Shown: piece by piece, positions 25,758-35,123 of the stretch | How positions within the stretch are numbered: the first letter of the stretch is position 1 | Layout of the letters: every line of letters begins with the position of its first letter | DNA from: Bacillota bacterium | Lineage (GTDB): Bacteria > Bacillota > Clostridia > Christensenellales > Aristaeellaceae | Direction of reading: 5' to 3' | NCBI GenBank assembly: GCA_023411375.1 | Contig: JAEYOW010000022.1 | Span: 6,096 to 70,095, forward strand | Length of the DNA: 64,000 nt | The notes under the pieces: generated by a model | Seen by the model: only the letters and a program-made list of their open reading frames with translations | Databases searched by the model: none | Told to the model about the DNA's origin: nothing | Program-made: the position numbers and the translations under genes

Positions 25758-26086
25758 CTGCTAAGGTGAAGGATGCTTGCAATCGCTGGCGCAGCAAAAC
25801 CGTGGCGTTCCGAATGTCACCCGAGGAAAACAAGCAGTTGGACATTATGGTGAAGCTATCAGGGCTGACCAAGCAGGATTATATCGTCAAGCGACTGCTG
25901 GGGCATGAGGTGAAAGTTGAAGCGAATCCGAGGGTGTACAAGGCATTGCGTGACCAACTGGCGGCGCTGCTGATGGAACTACAAGGATTGACGAAAGGCA
26001 ATGACATCAATGATGAATTGATGGATGTGATCAGGTGGATAACCGATACGATGGATGGATTGAAAGGAGACGCAAATGAAGGCTGA
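25754..26086 (+). CDS. MobC-like ribbon-helix-helix protein
   Basis: The 110-residue protein has KTVAFRMSPEENKQLDIMVK and SGLTKQDYIVKRLLGHEV, matching ribbon-helix-helix relaxosome accessory proteins that hold the transfer origin open for a relaxase. AAGGAGG lies before ATG 25754, inside the integrase stop. No relaxase follows, so the mobilisation module looks incomplete or relies on a relaxase elsewhere. Confidence 0.65.
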   Translation: MTAKVKDACNRWRSKTVAFRMSPEENKQLDIMVKLSGLTKQDYIVKRLLGHEVKVEANPRVYKALRDQLAALLMELQGLTKGNDINDELMDVIRWITDTMDGLKGDANEG

Positions 26087-26834
26087 AAAACAAAAAGAGA
26101 CCGCCCCGAACCCATCTGTTGGCGCAGATGAGGGGCAGTCCTCAAAACAAAATTCCATAGATATTATACCAACGAAACCCGCAAATATCAAGAAAAATAA
26201 CGGTTCCCTGCAAACAATCTCCATGTCGGAGCTGTACGACACGTCCTACGAGCCAAAGTCCGTGCTGATCGACGGGCTGCTCTGCGCTGGAACGTACCTG
26301 TTCGTAGGTGCGCCGAAGATTGGCAAATCGTTCTTCATGGCGCAGCTAAGCTACCATGTGGCGATGGGGCTTCCCCTGTGGAACTATGAGGTGCATCAGG
26401 GCACGGTGCTGTACCTTGCCTTGGAGGATGATTACGCGCGGTTGCAAAAGCGGCTGTCGCAGATGTTCGGAGTGGATGGCTGTGATCATCTGCACTTCGC
26501 CACGCAGGCAAAAACGCTCTGTACAGGGCTGGACGAACAGCTCTGCACCTTCCTCAAGGAACACCCAAACACCAAGCTCATCATCATCGACACCCTGCAA
26601 AAGGTGCGTGAGGTCGGCGGCGATCGGTACAGCTACGCCAGCGATTACGAGATCGTTGCACGGCTCAAGGCATTCAGCGACGCGCACAAGCTGTGCCTGC
26701 TGGTGGTTCATCACACGCGCAAGATGGAAGCAACGGACAGCTTTGACATGATCTCCGGCACGAACGGATTGTTGGGTGCTGCGGATGGTGCGTTCATCCT
26801 GCAAAAGAAACGTCATGCAAGGCCATACCTTGCA

Positions 26835-27062
26835 CCACAGAGCATGAAAACGCCGAGCGAAAGCGAAGCGTTTCGTGATAGGTTTTGTGATAGAATAAGA
26901 TAGCACGGCAAAGATCGAGCTTTTTTGAAGCCGCGAGCGCGGTAAAGAAACTGATATTTGCTTCGCCGCCGAACCACAGATTGTCCATCCCAAAGGGAGA
27001 AAGGACGTATAGCAAAATGAGCTGTAAAGGCGGAGCAGCCGTGACTTTTACTGGAAGGCGGT
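26835..27062 (+). ncRNA. Candidate bridge-RNA region of the IS110 element
   Basis: IS110-group elements encode a structured bridge RNA in the non-coding end upstream of the transposase. Here that end is about 230-250 nt, long enough for one, and contains several short self-complementary stretches (for example GCGAAAGCGAAGCG and AGCTTTTTTGAAGC). GAGCTTTTTTG is close to the complement of the CAAAAAGCGC junction at the right end, which could be a guide match. This is by analogy only; no structure was computed. Confidence 0.35.
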
Positions 27063-28289
27063 ATGGCAATGCAAGTCGTTTATGGATGTTGCTGTGGGAT
27101 TGATGTGCACAAGAAGATGATCGTGGCCTGCTTGAATCAAGACGGCAAGCAGGAACTTCGGCAGTTTGGCACAATGACAAACGATTTGAGGAAGCTATGC
27201 GATTGGCTGACTGCGAACAAATGCGAAATGATCGCCATGGAAAGCACGGCAGCGTACTGGAAACCACTATACAACCTGTTCGAACTGGCCGAACTCAACG
27301 CTATGGTTGTCAACGCGGCGCACATGAAGGCATTGCCCGGACGCAAGACCGATGTAAAGGATGCGGAGTGGATTTCTGATTTGTTGCGTCATGGTTTGCT
27401 CAAAGCGAGCTTCATACCCGACCGGGAGCAACGGGAACTGCGCGAAATCTCGCGTTATCGCAAGAGTCTGGTGGAAGAGCGGGCACGCGAGCTCAATCGG
27501 TTGCAGAAGATGCTCGAAGGGGCAAACATAAAGCTGGACTCGGTGGTGAAAAACGTTAACGGCAAGAGTTCGCGTCGGCTGCTGGATCAAATCATCGCCG
27601 GCAACTCTTTGTCGGAAGGCGAGGTTTCCGCGCTGCTGCACGGCAGTATGCGCAAAAAGCTCGATCAGATCATCATGGCGATTGATGGCATCGTCACACA
27701 CTTGCAGCGCCGGTTACTCGCGCAGGTAATCGATCATATCGACGACATGACGCGACGCATTGCTGATCTTGACACGCTGATTCTGGACTACATGAAACAG
27801 TATGAGCAGGCCATAGCCGCTATCGACGCTTTGCCGGGTATCGCCCGCCGCAGCGCCGAGACGATCCTAGCTGAGATCGGCATGGACATGAGCCGTTTTC
27901 CATCTGCGGCACATTTATGCTCATGGGCAGGCCTATGTCCAGGCAACAACGAAAGCGCAGGGAAGCGATACAGCGGCAGGATCACCAAAGGCAACCAGAT
28001 GCTCAAAACGACGATGATCGAATGCGCCAAGGCAGCGAGAAACACCCCCGATTCTTTCTTTAGGGCACAATACCAGCGCATCGCCGTTAGGCGCGGCAAA
28101 AACCGGGCAACCGTTGCCGTGGCTCACTCCATGCTCATCGCGATTTACCATGTCTTGCATGATGGGGTTCCTTTTGTAGATCTCGGTTCCGACTTCTACG
28201 CAAAATTCAACCGTGAGAAGAAAATCGCTGCGTGCCTGAAAAAACTACAAGACCTTGGATGGAATCCTACCGCCCCAGTTCCTGCATAG
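27063..28289 (+). CDS. IS110-family DEDD transposase
   Basis: The 408-residue recombinase has an N-terminal RuvC-like DEDD domain: GIDVHKKMIVACL with the first Asp, MESTAAYWKPL with Glu, and KTDVKDAEWISDLLRHG with the later Asps. A coiled middle and a C-terminal Transposase_20 domain with LPGIARRSAETILAEIG and GLCPGNNESAGKRYSGR follow, the latter carrying the conserved Ser. The reading frame is intact, so the element may be active. It starts at ATG 27063 after GGAAGGCGG. Confidence 0.92.
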   Translation: MAMQVVYGCCCGIDVHKKMIVACLNQDGKQELRQFGTMTNDLRKLCDWLTANKCEMIAMESTAAYWKPLYNLFELAELNAMVVNAAHMKALPGRKTDVKDAEWISDLLRHGLLKASFIPDREQRELREISRYRKSLVEERARELNRLQKMLEGANIKLDSVVKNVNGKSSRRLLDQIIAGNSLSEGEVSALLHGSMRKKLDQIIMAIDGIVTHLQRRLLAQVIDHIDDMTRRIADLDTLILDYMKQYEQAIAAIDALPGIARRSAETILAEIGMDMSRFPSAAHLCSWAGLCPGNNESAGKRYSGRITKGNQMLKTTMIECAKAARNTPDSFFRAQYQRIAVRRGKNRATVAVAHSMLIAIYHVLHDGVPFVDLGSDFYAKFNREKKIAACLKKLQDLGWNPTAPVPA

Positions 28290-28793
28290 GTTTTTTCCTC
28301 TCAAACTCGTTCGCTAACGGGCTTTTTTCTCATGCCTTCTTTCCCTGAATTGATTTAGGTTTTCATAGCAAAAAGCGCACCGACAACAACGCTGTCATGG
28401 AGGTTGTGGGGCGTGACCAGCAAGATCAGGAACTGACCTTATCCTTTGACCGTGAGCATTGTGTGTGGACGTTCGTCAAGGCAGAAACGGAGCTTTGGAA
28501 GGTACCGCCTGACCCTACGCTTGAGAAAGTCACCACGCTTCTAACAGACGATGCTCCTGAATGGCACGGCAGTCCCACGGAATTGCTGGAACGTCTGCCT
28601 GACTTGGAGATGCAAGCGAACGTCCTGACACGCTATCTCAACGTGAATGCCGAACGGCTTTTCAACGAAGGCGCTGAGTAAAGAACAAGTGGAGGATATT
28701 TTGACAGCATCAGAGCGCAAAGACAAACCCCGCAATCATGAAATGGCCGTTTAACCCTAAGAAGGACGTTGAATAAAGCATATAAAAATCCGC

Positions 28794-28833
28794 AATCTCC
28801 CGCCTTTACGCCGCGGGAGATTTGCTTTATAAT
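28794..28833 (+). promoter_or_regulatory. Terminator hairpin and overlapping promoter ahead of the R-M genes
   Basis: AATCTCCCGC (28794-28803) pairs perfectly with GCGGGAGATT (28813-28822). TTTACG (28805-28810) and TATAAT (28828-28833) are 17 bp apart, so the promoter for mod partly overlaps the hairpin. The rest of 28682-28880 holds only a 17-codon open stretch behind GTGGAGG at 28701, probably a relic. Confidence 0.55.
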
Positions 28834-28880
28834 ATATAAAGGAAGAAACCGCTTGCGAAAGCACGAAGGAGAATAACGCC

Positions 28881-30452
28881 ATGCCGACGCTGAACTGGAC
28901 CGGAAAAGAAAAAGTCATCAACCATCATTTGGACGTGCCTTACCGCGTCCTTGATTTGCAATATACCTTTGCCGCTGGGGAAGATGCGCCGAGTGAGAGT
29001 GAAAACAAGATCATTCGCGGCGATAACCTTGAGGCGCTCAAAGCCCTGCTGCCCCACTATGAAGGACGGGTGAAGTGCATTTATATTGATCCTCCCTACA
29101 ACACGGGCAACGAAAACTGGGTGTACAACGATAACGTGAATGATCCAAAGATCAAGAAATGGCTTGGCGCGGTGGTGGGCAAAGAGGGCGAGGACTTGAG
29201 CCGCCACGACAAGTGGCTGTGCATGATGTATCCGCGGCTGAAATTGCTGCAAAGGCTACTTAGTGATGATGGGTTCATTTTTATCAGTATTGATGTATTT
29301 GAATACGCTAATCTGAAATGTATTATGGATGAAATATTTGGATTATCAAATTTTAGGAACTGTATTGCGGTTCGGCGTGGGATAAAAAACGTACAAGCAC
29401 AATTTCAAGAAGTGCAAGCCCTGTCTTTAGGACATGAATATATCTATGTGTATTCACGAAATTCACAAACCAAAATGCCAAAACTGTCAAAATCCTTTGA
29501 CAATACAAAAGCAGGGAAATGGGACACATTTTGGCGAGGGACAGATCGTCCGACAATGCGGTACCCCATTCTGGGGCATACGCCAGAACGTGGTCAATGG
29601 CGTTGGGAAATTGGTCGAGCTAGCAAGGCAGTTGAAAATTATCAATTTTTTCTCGAAGAGCATCCAAACGAATCTATTGATGATTACTTTATTGAAAATC
29701 TTATGGCAACCAATGAGAAACTTGATTTTGTAAGAGTCAACGAAGAAAACGATACAATACAGTACTATGTCCCACCACAAGCAGGAAAACTGCTTAGCGA
29801 CAATTGGATGGATATTTTGCTTTCTGGTTCCTTTGCGGGATTTGACACAGAGAAAAACGTTTTTTTAATTCAACGAATTATTGAATGGATTTCCGACCCC
29901 GATTCCATCATCCTCGACTCTTTCGCCGGTTCAGGTACAACCGCCCACGCCGTCCTCAACCTGAACAAGCAGGATGGTGGTCATCGCCGCTTCATCCTCG
30001 TGGAAATGAACGACTACGCCGAAACCATTACCGCCGAGCGCGTGCGCCGCGTCATGAACGGCTATGGTGAAGGCAAGAATGCCGTGGAAGGCACAGGCGG
30101 CGATTTCTCCTTCTACGAGTTGGGACAGCCGCTCATGATTGGCGAGCTGCTCAACCCCGACGTGCCTACGCCTAAGGTGAAGGAATATGTCTACTTTATG
30201 GAGACGAAAGCCGTTATGCCGCCTGATAAGCCCGACGAACCGTATCTGCTGGGCGTAAATGGACAAGCGGCTTACTACTTCGTGTTTGAGCCGGATCGCG
30301 TCACCGTGCTTGACGATCAAACGCTTTCCACAATTCATACCGCCGCCGAGGAGTATGTCATTTACGCTGACCGCTGTGCGCTGAACGCCGAGGAGCTGGA
30401 ACGGCTGCACATCACATTTAAGAAGATACCGCGTGATATTTCGCGGCTGTAA
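28881..30452 (+). CDS. mod: Type III restriction-modification DNA methyltransferase (Mod)
   Basis: Mod recognises the target and methylates adenine; it also supplies specificity to Res. The 523-residue protein has beta-class motif order: catalytic DPPY (residues 70-73 in CIYIDPPYNTGN) precedes the AdoMet loop FAGSGTT (about 348-354). The segment between, about 29260-29885, is the target recognition domain and is clearly more AT-rich than both flanks. AAGGAG precedes the ATG. It is followed 12 bp later by res. Confidence 0.9.
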   Translation: MPTLNWTGKEKVINHHLDVPYRVLDLQYTFAAGEDAPSESENKIIRGDNLEALKALLPHYEGRVKCIYIDPPYNTGNENWVYNDNVNDPKIKKWLGAVVGKEGEDLSRHDKWLCMMYPRLKLLQRLLSDDGFIFISIDVFEYANLKCIMDEIFGLSNFRNCIAVRRGIKNVQAQFQEVQALSLGHEYIYVYSRNSQTKMPKLSKSFDNTKAGKWDTFWRGTDRPTMRYPILGHTPERGQWRWEIGRASKAVENYQFFLEEHPNESIDDYFIENLMATNEKLDFVRVNEENDTIQYYVPPQAGKLLSDNWMDILLSGSFAGFDTEKNVFLIQRIIEWISDPDSIILDSFAGSGTTAHAVLNLNKQDGGHRRFILVEMNDYAETITAERVRRVMNGYGEGKNAVEGTGGDFSFYELGQPLMIGELLNPDVPTPKVKEYVYFMETKAVMPPDKPDEPYLLGVNGQAAYYFVFEPDRVTVLDDQTLSTIHTAAEEYVIYADRCALNAEELERLHITFKKIPRDISRL

Positions 30453-30464
30453 GGAGGCAGGACG

Positions 30465-31793
30465 ATGGAACTGAAACGCTATCAACGGCAAGTGCTGCGC
30501 GATTTGGAAAGCTATCTCACGTTTTTGAATGATCCGGCAAATACGCTTGAAACCGCCTTTCGCAAGTTTTGGCTTTCACAGGGCGTCATGGTAGGCGCAA
30601 GCGTGGTAAAGCCGTATAAGAACGTTCTGCCCGGCACGCCGCATGTGTGCTTCAAAGTGCCAACGGGCGGCGGCAAGACGTTCCTTGCCTGCTCCAGTGT
30701 CAAACCCATTGCTGAAGCTATTTGTCAAAATCGTCCGAAGGTTGTTGTGTGGCTGGTGCCGTCCAACGCCATTTTGGAGCAGACCATCAAGAACCTGCAA
30801 GACAAGGATCATCCGTATCGGATGCGGCTTGATGTGGACTTTGGCGGGCGCGTGAACGTGCTGACGAAGGAACAACTGCTGAACGGGCAGGATTTCTCCG
30901 TGACCACCGTGCGGGAAAACCTCACGGTTTGCGTGCTAAGCTATGACAGTCTGCGCGCCGCGAAGAAGGACGGACGGCTGGTCTATCGGGAGAACAGCGC
31001 GCTCGAGCCGTTTGCCCATTTGGAGGGTGGCGTGCCTGTGGAAGGCGCGGACGATACGGCGCTGATTTCCGCGCTGAACACCCTTGCGCCCATGGTCATC
31101 GTGGATGAAAGCCACAACGCCGAGTCGGACTTGAGCGTTGAAATGCTGAAAAATCTCAACCCGACCTTCGTGCTTGACCTCACCGCCACACCGAAAACCA
31201 ACAGCAACATCATTTCTTTTGTGGACGCTCGCGCCTTGAAGGAAGAAAACATGGTCAAGCTCCCCGTGATTGTCTATAATCGCAACAGTCAGGAAGATGT
31301 GCTGATGGATGCGCTCATGCTGCAAAGTAAATTGGAAGAAGCGGCGCAGACCGAACAGCAAAGCGGCGGCGCGTACATTCGCCCCATCGTGCTGTTCCAA
31401 GCGCAGCCCAAGGTGAAGGACGACGCACGGACGTTCCAGCGTATCAAGGAAGATTTGCTGGCGGTGAATATCCCCGCCGAGCAGATTGCCATCAAAACCT
31501 CGACCATCAACGAATTGAAGGGCGTGGATTTGAGCGCGCCCTCCTGCCCCATCCGCTATATCATCACAGTCAACGCCTTAAAGGAAGGCTGGGACTGCCC
31601 CTTTGCGTATATTCTCGCCACGCTGGCGAACAAGACCTCCGCTGTGGATGTGGAGCAGATTTTGGGGCGTGTCCTTCGTCTGCCGAACACGCGGAAGAAT
31701 CGTAACAAAATGCTGAACATGTCCTATGTGCTGACGTGCAGCAACGATTTCCGTACTACGCTGGACAAGTGCAGAAGAGGAACCGGGGCTTAA
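30465..31793 (+). pseudogene. res: Type III restriction enzyme Res, N-terminal helicase part (frameshifted gene)
   Basis: This 442-codon frame carries the superfamily 2 helicase core: Walker A PTGGGKT (about residues 66-72), DESH (about 214-217), DLTATP, and motif VI QILGRVLRLPNT near the end. It breaks right after CSNDFRTTLDK with a short out-of-frame tail (CRRGTGA). In relatives this point leads straight into a further domain, so this is the front of one gene. AAGGAGG precedes ATG 30465. Confidence 0.8.
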
Positions 31794-31794
31794 T

Positions 31795-32946
31795 GTGGAA
31801 GCCATTCGTCAGGAAATGGAGCGACGCGCACAGCAGGCAGACGCCGCGCCTGACGTTTATCGCGAAATCGAAGAAACCGCCATTGCGCAGAGCGACGCTT
31901 ACGAAGAAAGCATGAAGGGCGCAACGGATTTGCCTTTGGCGCAGGAGGTGGTGGAGAGCATGAAGCATTATTCGATGCAGCCGCAGTTCCGCGAAGCGGT
32001 CAGTCGGCTTCGTCTGCCGCAGTTTTTTCGTCACACCGCCGCCAGCCTTTTGCTGGACGGCTCAAACACGCTTCTCACCAAGGAAGCTTTGACGAAGGAC
32101 TTCCGCCTGTCCGAACAGGACGCGCAGGTGGACTTCGCCTCAGACGCGGCGAAGGTGGCGGAAGTGGACGTTGCGGACAACGGCGAAGGGATTCCCAAGC
32201 ATCGCCTGCTTTCCGCGCGAGACAGCCGGCTGTTCCGTGAAGCCGTCGAATCCGCACCCACAGAGCGGAAGATTGACGTATGCGTTCACCAGATTTGCAA
32301 GCTGCTTGACAAGGATGATACGTTGGCTTCCCCCGATCTGCGCGCCTATGTGAAGCGTGTGGTTGGCAACATGAGCCGTGACGACCTTGAAGCCATGCAA
32401 AACGCCGTGCCTGCCTTTGCCACGAAAATCAAGCGGAAGATTGAGGCTCTGCAAGCCGTCTATCGTCAGAAGCAGTTTGATGATATGCTGGAAACGGGCG
32501 ATGTGGTTTGCATGGAGCACTATGCTTTTCCCGAACTGCTGACCCCCGCTACAGCTATCGACAGCATGAGCAAGACGCTCTATGAAGCCGAAGCGGACGA
32601 CATGAATGACATTGAATATGAAGCCATCCAACAGATTGCGGCGCTTGAAAACGTGCTGTGGTGGCACCGCGTGATTGACAGGCGCGGCTTCTGCCTGAAC
32701 GGTGCAATCAACCACTATCCTGATTTCATCGTGGCCACCCAGCGCGGCACGATTGTTTTGGTGGAAACCAAGGGCGAACATCTTGCCAGCAACGACGATA
32801 CGCTGCAAAAGCTGCATCTGGGCAGAGCGTGGCAGAACCAGCTCGGTGCGAAATTCAAGTATCTTATGGTGTTCAAGAGCGCGGAGCTGGAACTGGATGG
32901 AGCGTATACACTGGATAAGGCGTTAAGGATGATGGAGAGATTCTAA
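31795..32946 (+). pseudogene. res: Type III restriction enzyme Res, C-terminal nuclease part (frameshifted gene)
   Basis: The frame continues Res one base out of phase. In-frame codons upstream of GTG 31795 read SAEEPGLN, joining on where the first part breaks near 31768. Some 20 or more residues appear to be missing at the junction, so a small out-of-frame deletion is likely. The C-terminus keeps a PD-(D/E)xK-like nuclease core (YPDFIV and VLVETKGEH, about residues 307-326 of this part). No ribosome site precedes GTG 31795, so restriction activity is probably lost. Confidence 0.8.
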
Positions 32947-32974
32947 TTAATCGGTCGATTTGGAGGATAACACA

Positions 32975-34282
32975 ATGTCTTTACAGAATTGTTCGCCATT
33001 TGATCAGCTTGTCCTAAGTCATGGTACATCAGTTTTGCGATTTGTGATTTCGACTGACTATTCTGTTATCATGAATATGTCAGAAGAAGTACTATACAAG
33101 ATTATACAGTGCAATCTTTTCAAAGAAATTAACGTTGTTTTCTCTCCGACTACTGACAAAAATGTTATCCAAAGAATAAAAACCTTAAATGGACAACCAT
33201 CCACGCTCATAAGAAAAGGCACAGAGATTTACCTGAACGATTTATTTCTATGCTGCTTTGATAAAAATTCTGATTTGTATCAATATGACAGCAGCTCTGG
33301 CATGCGTTTGATTGACATATTTTGTAATTTATATACAGAGGATAACAGTTGTTTTGACTACTTTGTCACATCTCAAGAGGATAAAAGTAGGCTAAAGGAA
33401 AGCAAAAATATCATAGGAATCGATGACGTGTTGGAGTATATTCGTCTGTATTTTCTTCAGCAAGAAAGCTTTTTTGTTACGCCAAATTTCAAAATTGATG
33501 AAACAATGTACTATATGTATCGTCCACGAAAGATTTTCCTCGAGTATCAGCGACTATGGGATTATGTCATTACGCACGAAGGAATCGCCTCATCATTGGC
33601 AAATTGGTCATGTTCACTGATTAATCGTTTAGAGTTCTTTTGCCGTTCGAGTGATGCCTTGAAAATCGAATCACTCAAAAGAAGTAGTAATAAAACCAAT
33701 GGCCGTATTCGCCATCACCTGTTTGAACTGATAATTTGTACGACTGGGATATTTGACAATTTAGCATGGATTGTAGTTTCTTACTTTTCTATTGATATTG
33801 ACAAACGTAGAGTGTCACTTCATCAACCTCAAAGTGAAAAAGATGCAGCAGATTCCAAAAAATCTGAATTCATTAAGGTACTCTATAAGGAAGCACATGA
33901 AATTGCAAATTATTTGTGCGAAAGACATGTAAAGGAATTCATTAGATTGGTTTATCCGTTACGCGACGCATTTGTTCATCAAGAAGCGCCCGAATCATGT
34001 ACATTATCCTCCGAGTCCCAATCGAGTTCAAAAAGTCTAATTCAATTATCTTCTAATGCCTCTGAAAAATTTTCGCAACTTGAAAAGGCGGGAGTACCAT
34101 GTAGCCAATGCACTTTGCAACTTGGTTCCCATACTTACTTGCTGATTTACCCTTTTGTAGAATTCGTGGAAAGGCACCTTTCCGAAACCGTCAATACTCT
34201 CTTGCGTCTTTTGCCTATTGATAACACCCAAAAATTGAAACGCCCCTTTGAAGAAATAGATAATTGCTCCTTGTTCATCTAA
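32975..34282 (+). CDS. AT-rich protein of unknown function beside the R-M system
   Basis: I do not recognise the family. The protein has 435 residues, no signal peptide and no membrane helix. It contains several Cys residues, RIRHHLFELIICTTGIFDNL and YPLRDAFVHQEAPES, the last reminiscent of the RDxFVH motif seen in helical bundles of HEPN-like or Cthe_2314-like proteins. Base composition is far more AT-rich than the neighbours, a sign of separate acquisition. GGAGG lies 8 nt before ATG 32975. Its place in the cargo next to R-M and a toxin-antitoxin pair makes a defence role possible but unproven. Confidence 0.6.
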   Translation: MSLQNCSPFDQLVLSHGTSVLRFVISTDYSVIMNMSEEVLYKIIQCNLFKEINVVFSPTTDKNVIQRIKTLNGQPSTLIRKGTEIYLNDLFLCCFDKNSDLYQYDSSSGMRLIDIFCNLYTEDNSCFDYFVTSQEDKSRLKESKNIIGIDDVLEYIRLYFLQQESFFVTPNFKIDETMYYMYRPRKIFLEYQRLWDYVITHEGIASSLANWSCSLINRLEFFCRSSDALKIESLKRSSNKTNGRIRHHLFELIICTTGIFDNLAWIVVSYFSIDIDKRRVSLHQPQSEKDAADSKKSEFIKVLYKEAHEIANYLCERHVKEFIRLVYPLRDAFVHQEAPESCTLSSESQSSSKSLIQLSSNASEKFSQLEKAGVPCSQCTLQLGSHTYLLIYPFVEFVERHLSETVNTLLRLLPIDNTQKLKRPFEEIDNCSLFI

Positions 34283-34319
34283 ATTGATACTTTGACATAT
34301 TGCACTTCATGATCGTTTC

Positions 34320-34348
34320 TTGACATGCAACGCAATTTGCGTTACAAT
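34320..34348 (+). promoter_or_regulatory. Promoter and operator of the toxin-antitoxin pair
   Basis: TTGACA (34320-34325) and TACAAT (34343-34348) are 17 bp apart. The spacer holds a perfect 7-bp inverted repeat, AACGCAA-T-TTGCGTT (34329-34343), placed to block polymerase when bound by the antitoxin. Confidence 0.75.
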
Positions 34349-34368
34349 AGTATTGAGGAGATGATGAC

Positions 34369-34674
34369 ATGGAAAAGACGATGACGCTCAACCTACGCGT
34401 GAATCCCACCGTCAAGCAGAACGCAGAAGCAGTGCTCAAACGACTGGGCATCCCGATGGCCACGGCGGTCGATATGTTCCTTCGCCAAGTCAGCCTGACA
34501 GGCGGCATCCCGTTTTCTCTGTCGCTACCCAAGGCACCTGCCCCGATCAATGCTGATGAAATGACCGCACAGGAGCTTCACAGCGCATTGCAGGCAGGTT
34601 ATCAGGACATGCAAGATGGTCATGTGCAGGACGCAAAGCAAGCCTTCGCTGCTTTTCGAGAGAGCCACAGATGA
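34369..34674 (+). CDS. RelB/DinJ-family antitoxin
   Basis: The 101-residue protein opens with the ribbon-helix-helix pattern MTLNLRVNPTVKQNAEAVLK and GIPMATAVDMFLRQV typical of DinJ/RelB. The C-terminal half should wrap the toxin. It overlaps the toxin by four bases (ATGA), giving coupled synthesis. It probably represses its own promoter through the inverted repeat in the spacer. Confidence 0.88.
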   Translation: MEKTMTLNLRVNPTVKQNAEAVLKRLGIPMATAVDMFLRQVSLTGGIPFSLSLPKAPAPINADEMTAQELHSALQAGYQDMQDGHVQDAKQAFAAFRESHR

Positions 34675-34991
34675 AGCAGTATGCACTAAAGATCACGGAC
34701 AAAGCCCTTGCGGACATGGCAGCAATCTATGACTACATTGCCGATCAACTGCAATCACCCGAAACGGCGATGCAGCAGTATGACCGCATTGCCGAAGCCA
34801 TCGGGACGTTGAGTGCTTTCCCTGAACGTTGTCCGTCGCTACATTCAGAGCCGGAGAAAAGCCTTGGGATGCGGCAACTGCCCGTCAACCATTATGTGGT
34901 GATTTTTGTGACCGATGAAGCTACTGTGACGGTGCTGCGTGTGATGTACAGCGCTTCCGACATCAACCAACGTCTGCGCACAGAGATGTAA
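34671..34991 (+). CDS. RelE/ParE-family toxin
   Basis: The 106-residue protein shows the RelE/ParE fold pattern: ALADMAAIYDYIADQLQSPE, FPERCPSL, LPVNHYVVIFVTDEATVTVL and RVMYSASD. The helix-hairpin and YxxIADQLxSPETA layout is closer to ParE (gyrase) than RelE (mRNA interferase), but the target cannot be settled by eye. It is the last cargo gene and may stabilise the element. Confidence 0.85.
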   Translation: MKQYALKITDKALADMAAIYDYIADQLQSPETAMQQYDRIAEAIGTLSAFPERCPSLHSEPEKSLGMRQLPVNHYVVIFVTDEATVTVLRVMYSASDINQRLRTEM

Positions 34992-35001
34992 ATTCGTTCC
35001 G

Positions 35002-35019
35002 TGATACTGGAATGATACT
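35002..35019 (+). repeat. Paired TGATACT boxes, right end
   Basis: TGATACT at 35002-35008 and 35013-35019 repeats the left-end pair (23736-23753) with the same 11-bp spacing. Confidence 0.6.
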
Positions 35020-35123
35020 AAAATCTGTGCTGTGATAGAGAAGTTTTCCCGATATCCATTGAAATTTTGGACTTGAAGATAGGATTGCTAAGCAAATGCG
35101 TTTAGCAAATGAATTTACTTGCC

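Larger units (their letters stand above)
26808..28375 (+). mobile_element. IS110-family insertion sequence in repA
   Basis: The ends are inferred from where repA homology stops and resumes (uncertain by a few bases because GCAAAA flanks both sides). The element is about 1.57 kb with one transposase. Its left non-coding end is about 255 bp and the right about 85 bp. There are no clear terminal inverted repeats, as expected of the family; a 7-bp hairpin (TGCAAGG/CCTTGCA, 26816-26834) lies at the left edge. Confidence 0.8.
26076..28681 (+). pseudogene. RepA-like AAA ATPase gene split by an IS110-family element
   Basis: The 5' part (26076 to about 26807) encodes a RecA/RepA-type hexameric ATPase. 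It has Walker A GAPKIGKSFF (about residues 78-87), an IIIDTLQKVR Walker B (about 170-180) and LVVHHTRK. Homology stops at GAFILQKK, where insertion-sequence DNA begins and the frame ends at TAG 26901. The same protein resumes at about 28376 (RTDNNAVMEVVGRDQQDQEL) and ends at TAA 28679-28681. Joining CTGCAAAAG at the left to CGCACCGAC at the right restores one frame. The intact protein would act in element replication or plasmid-like maintenance. Confidence 0.85.
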
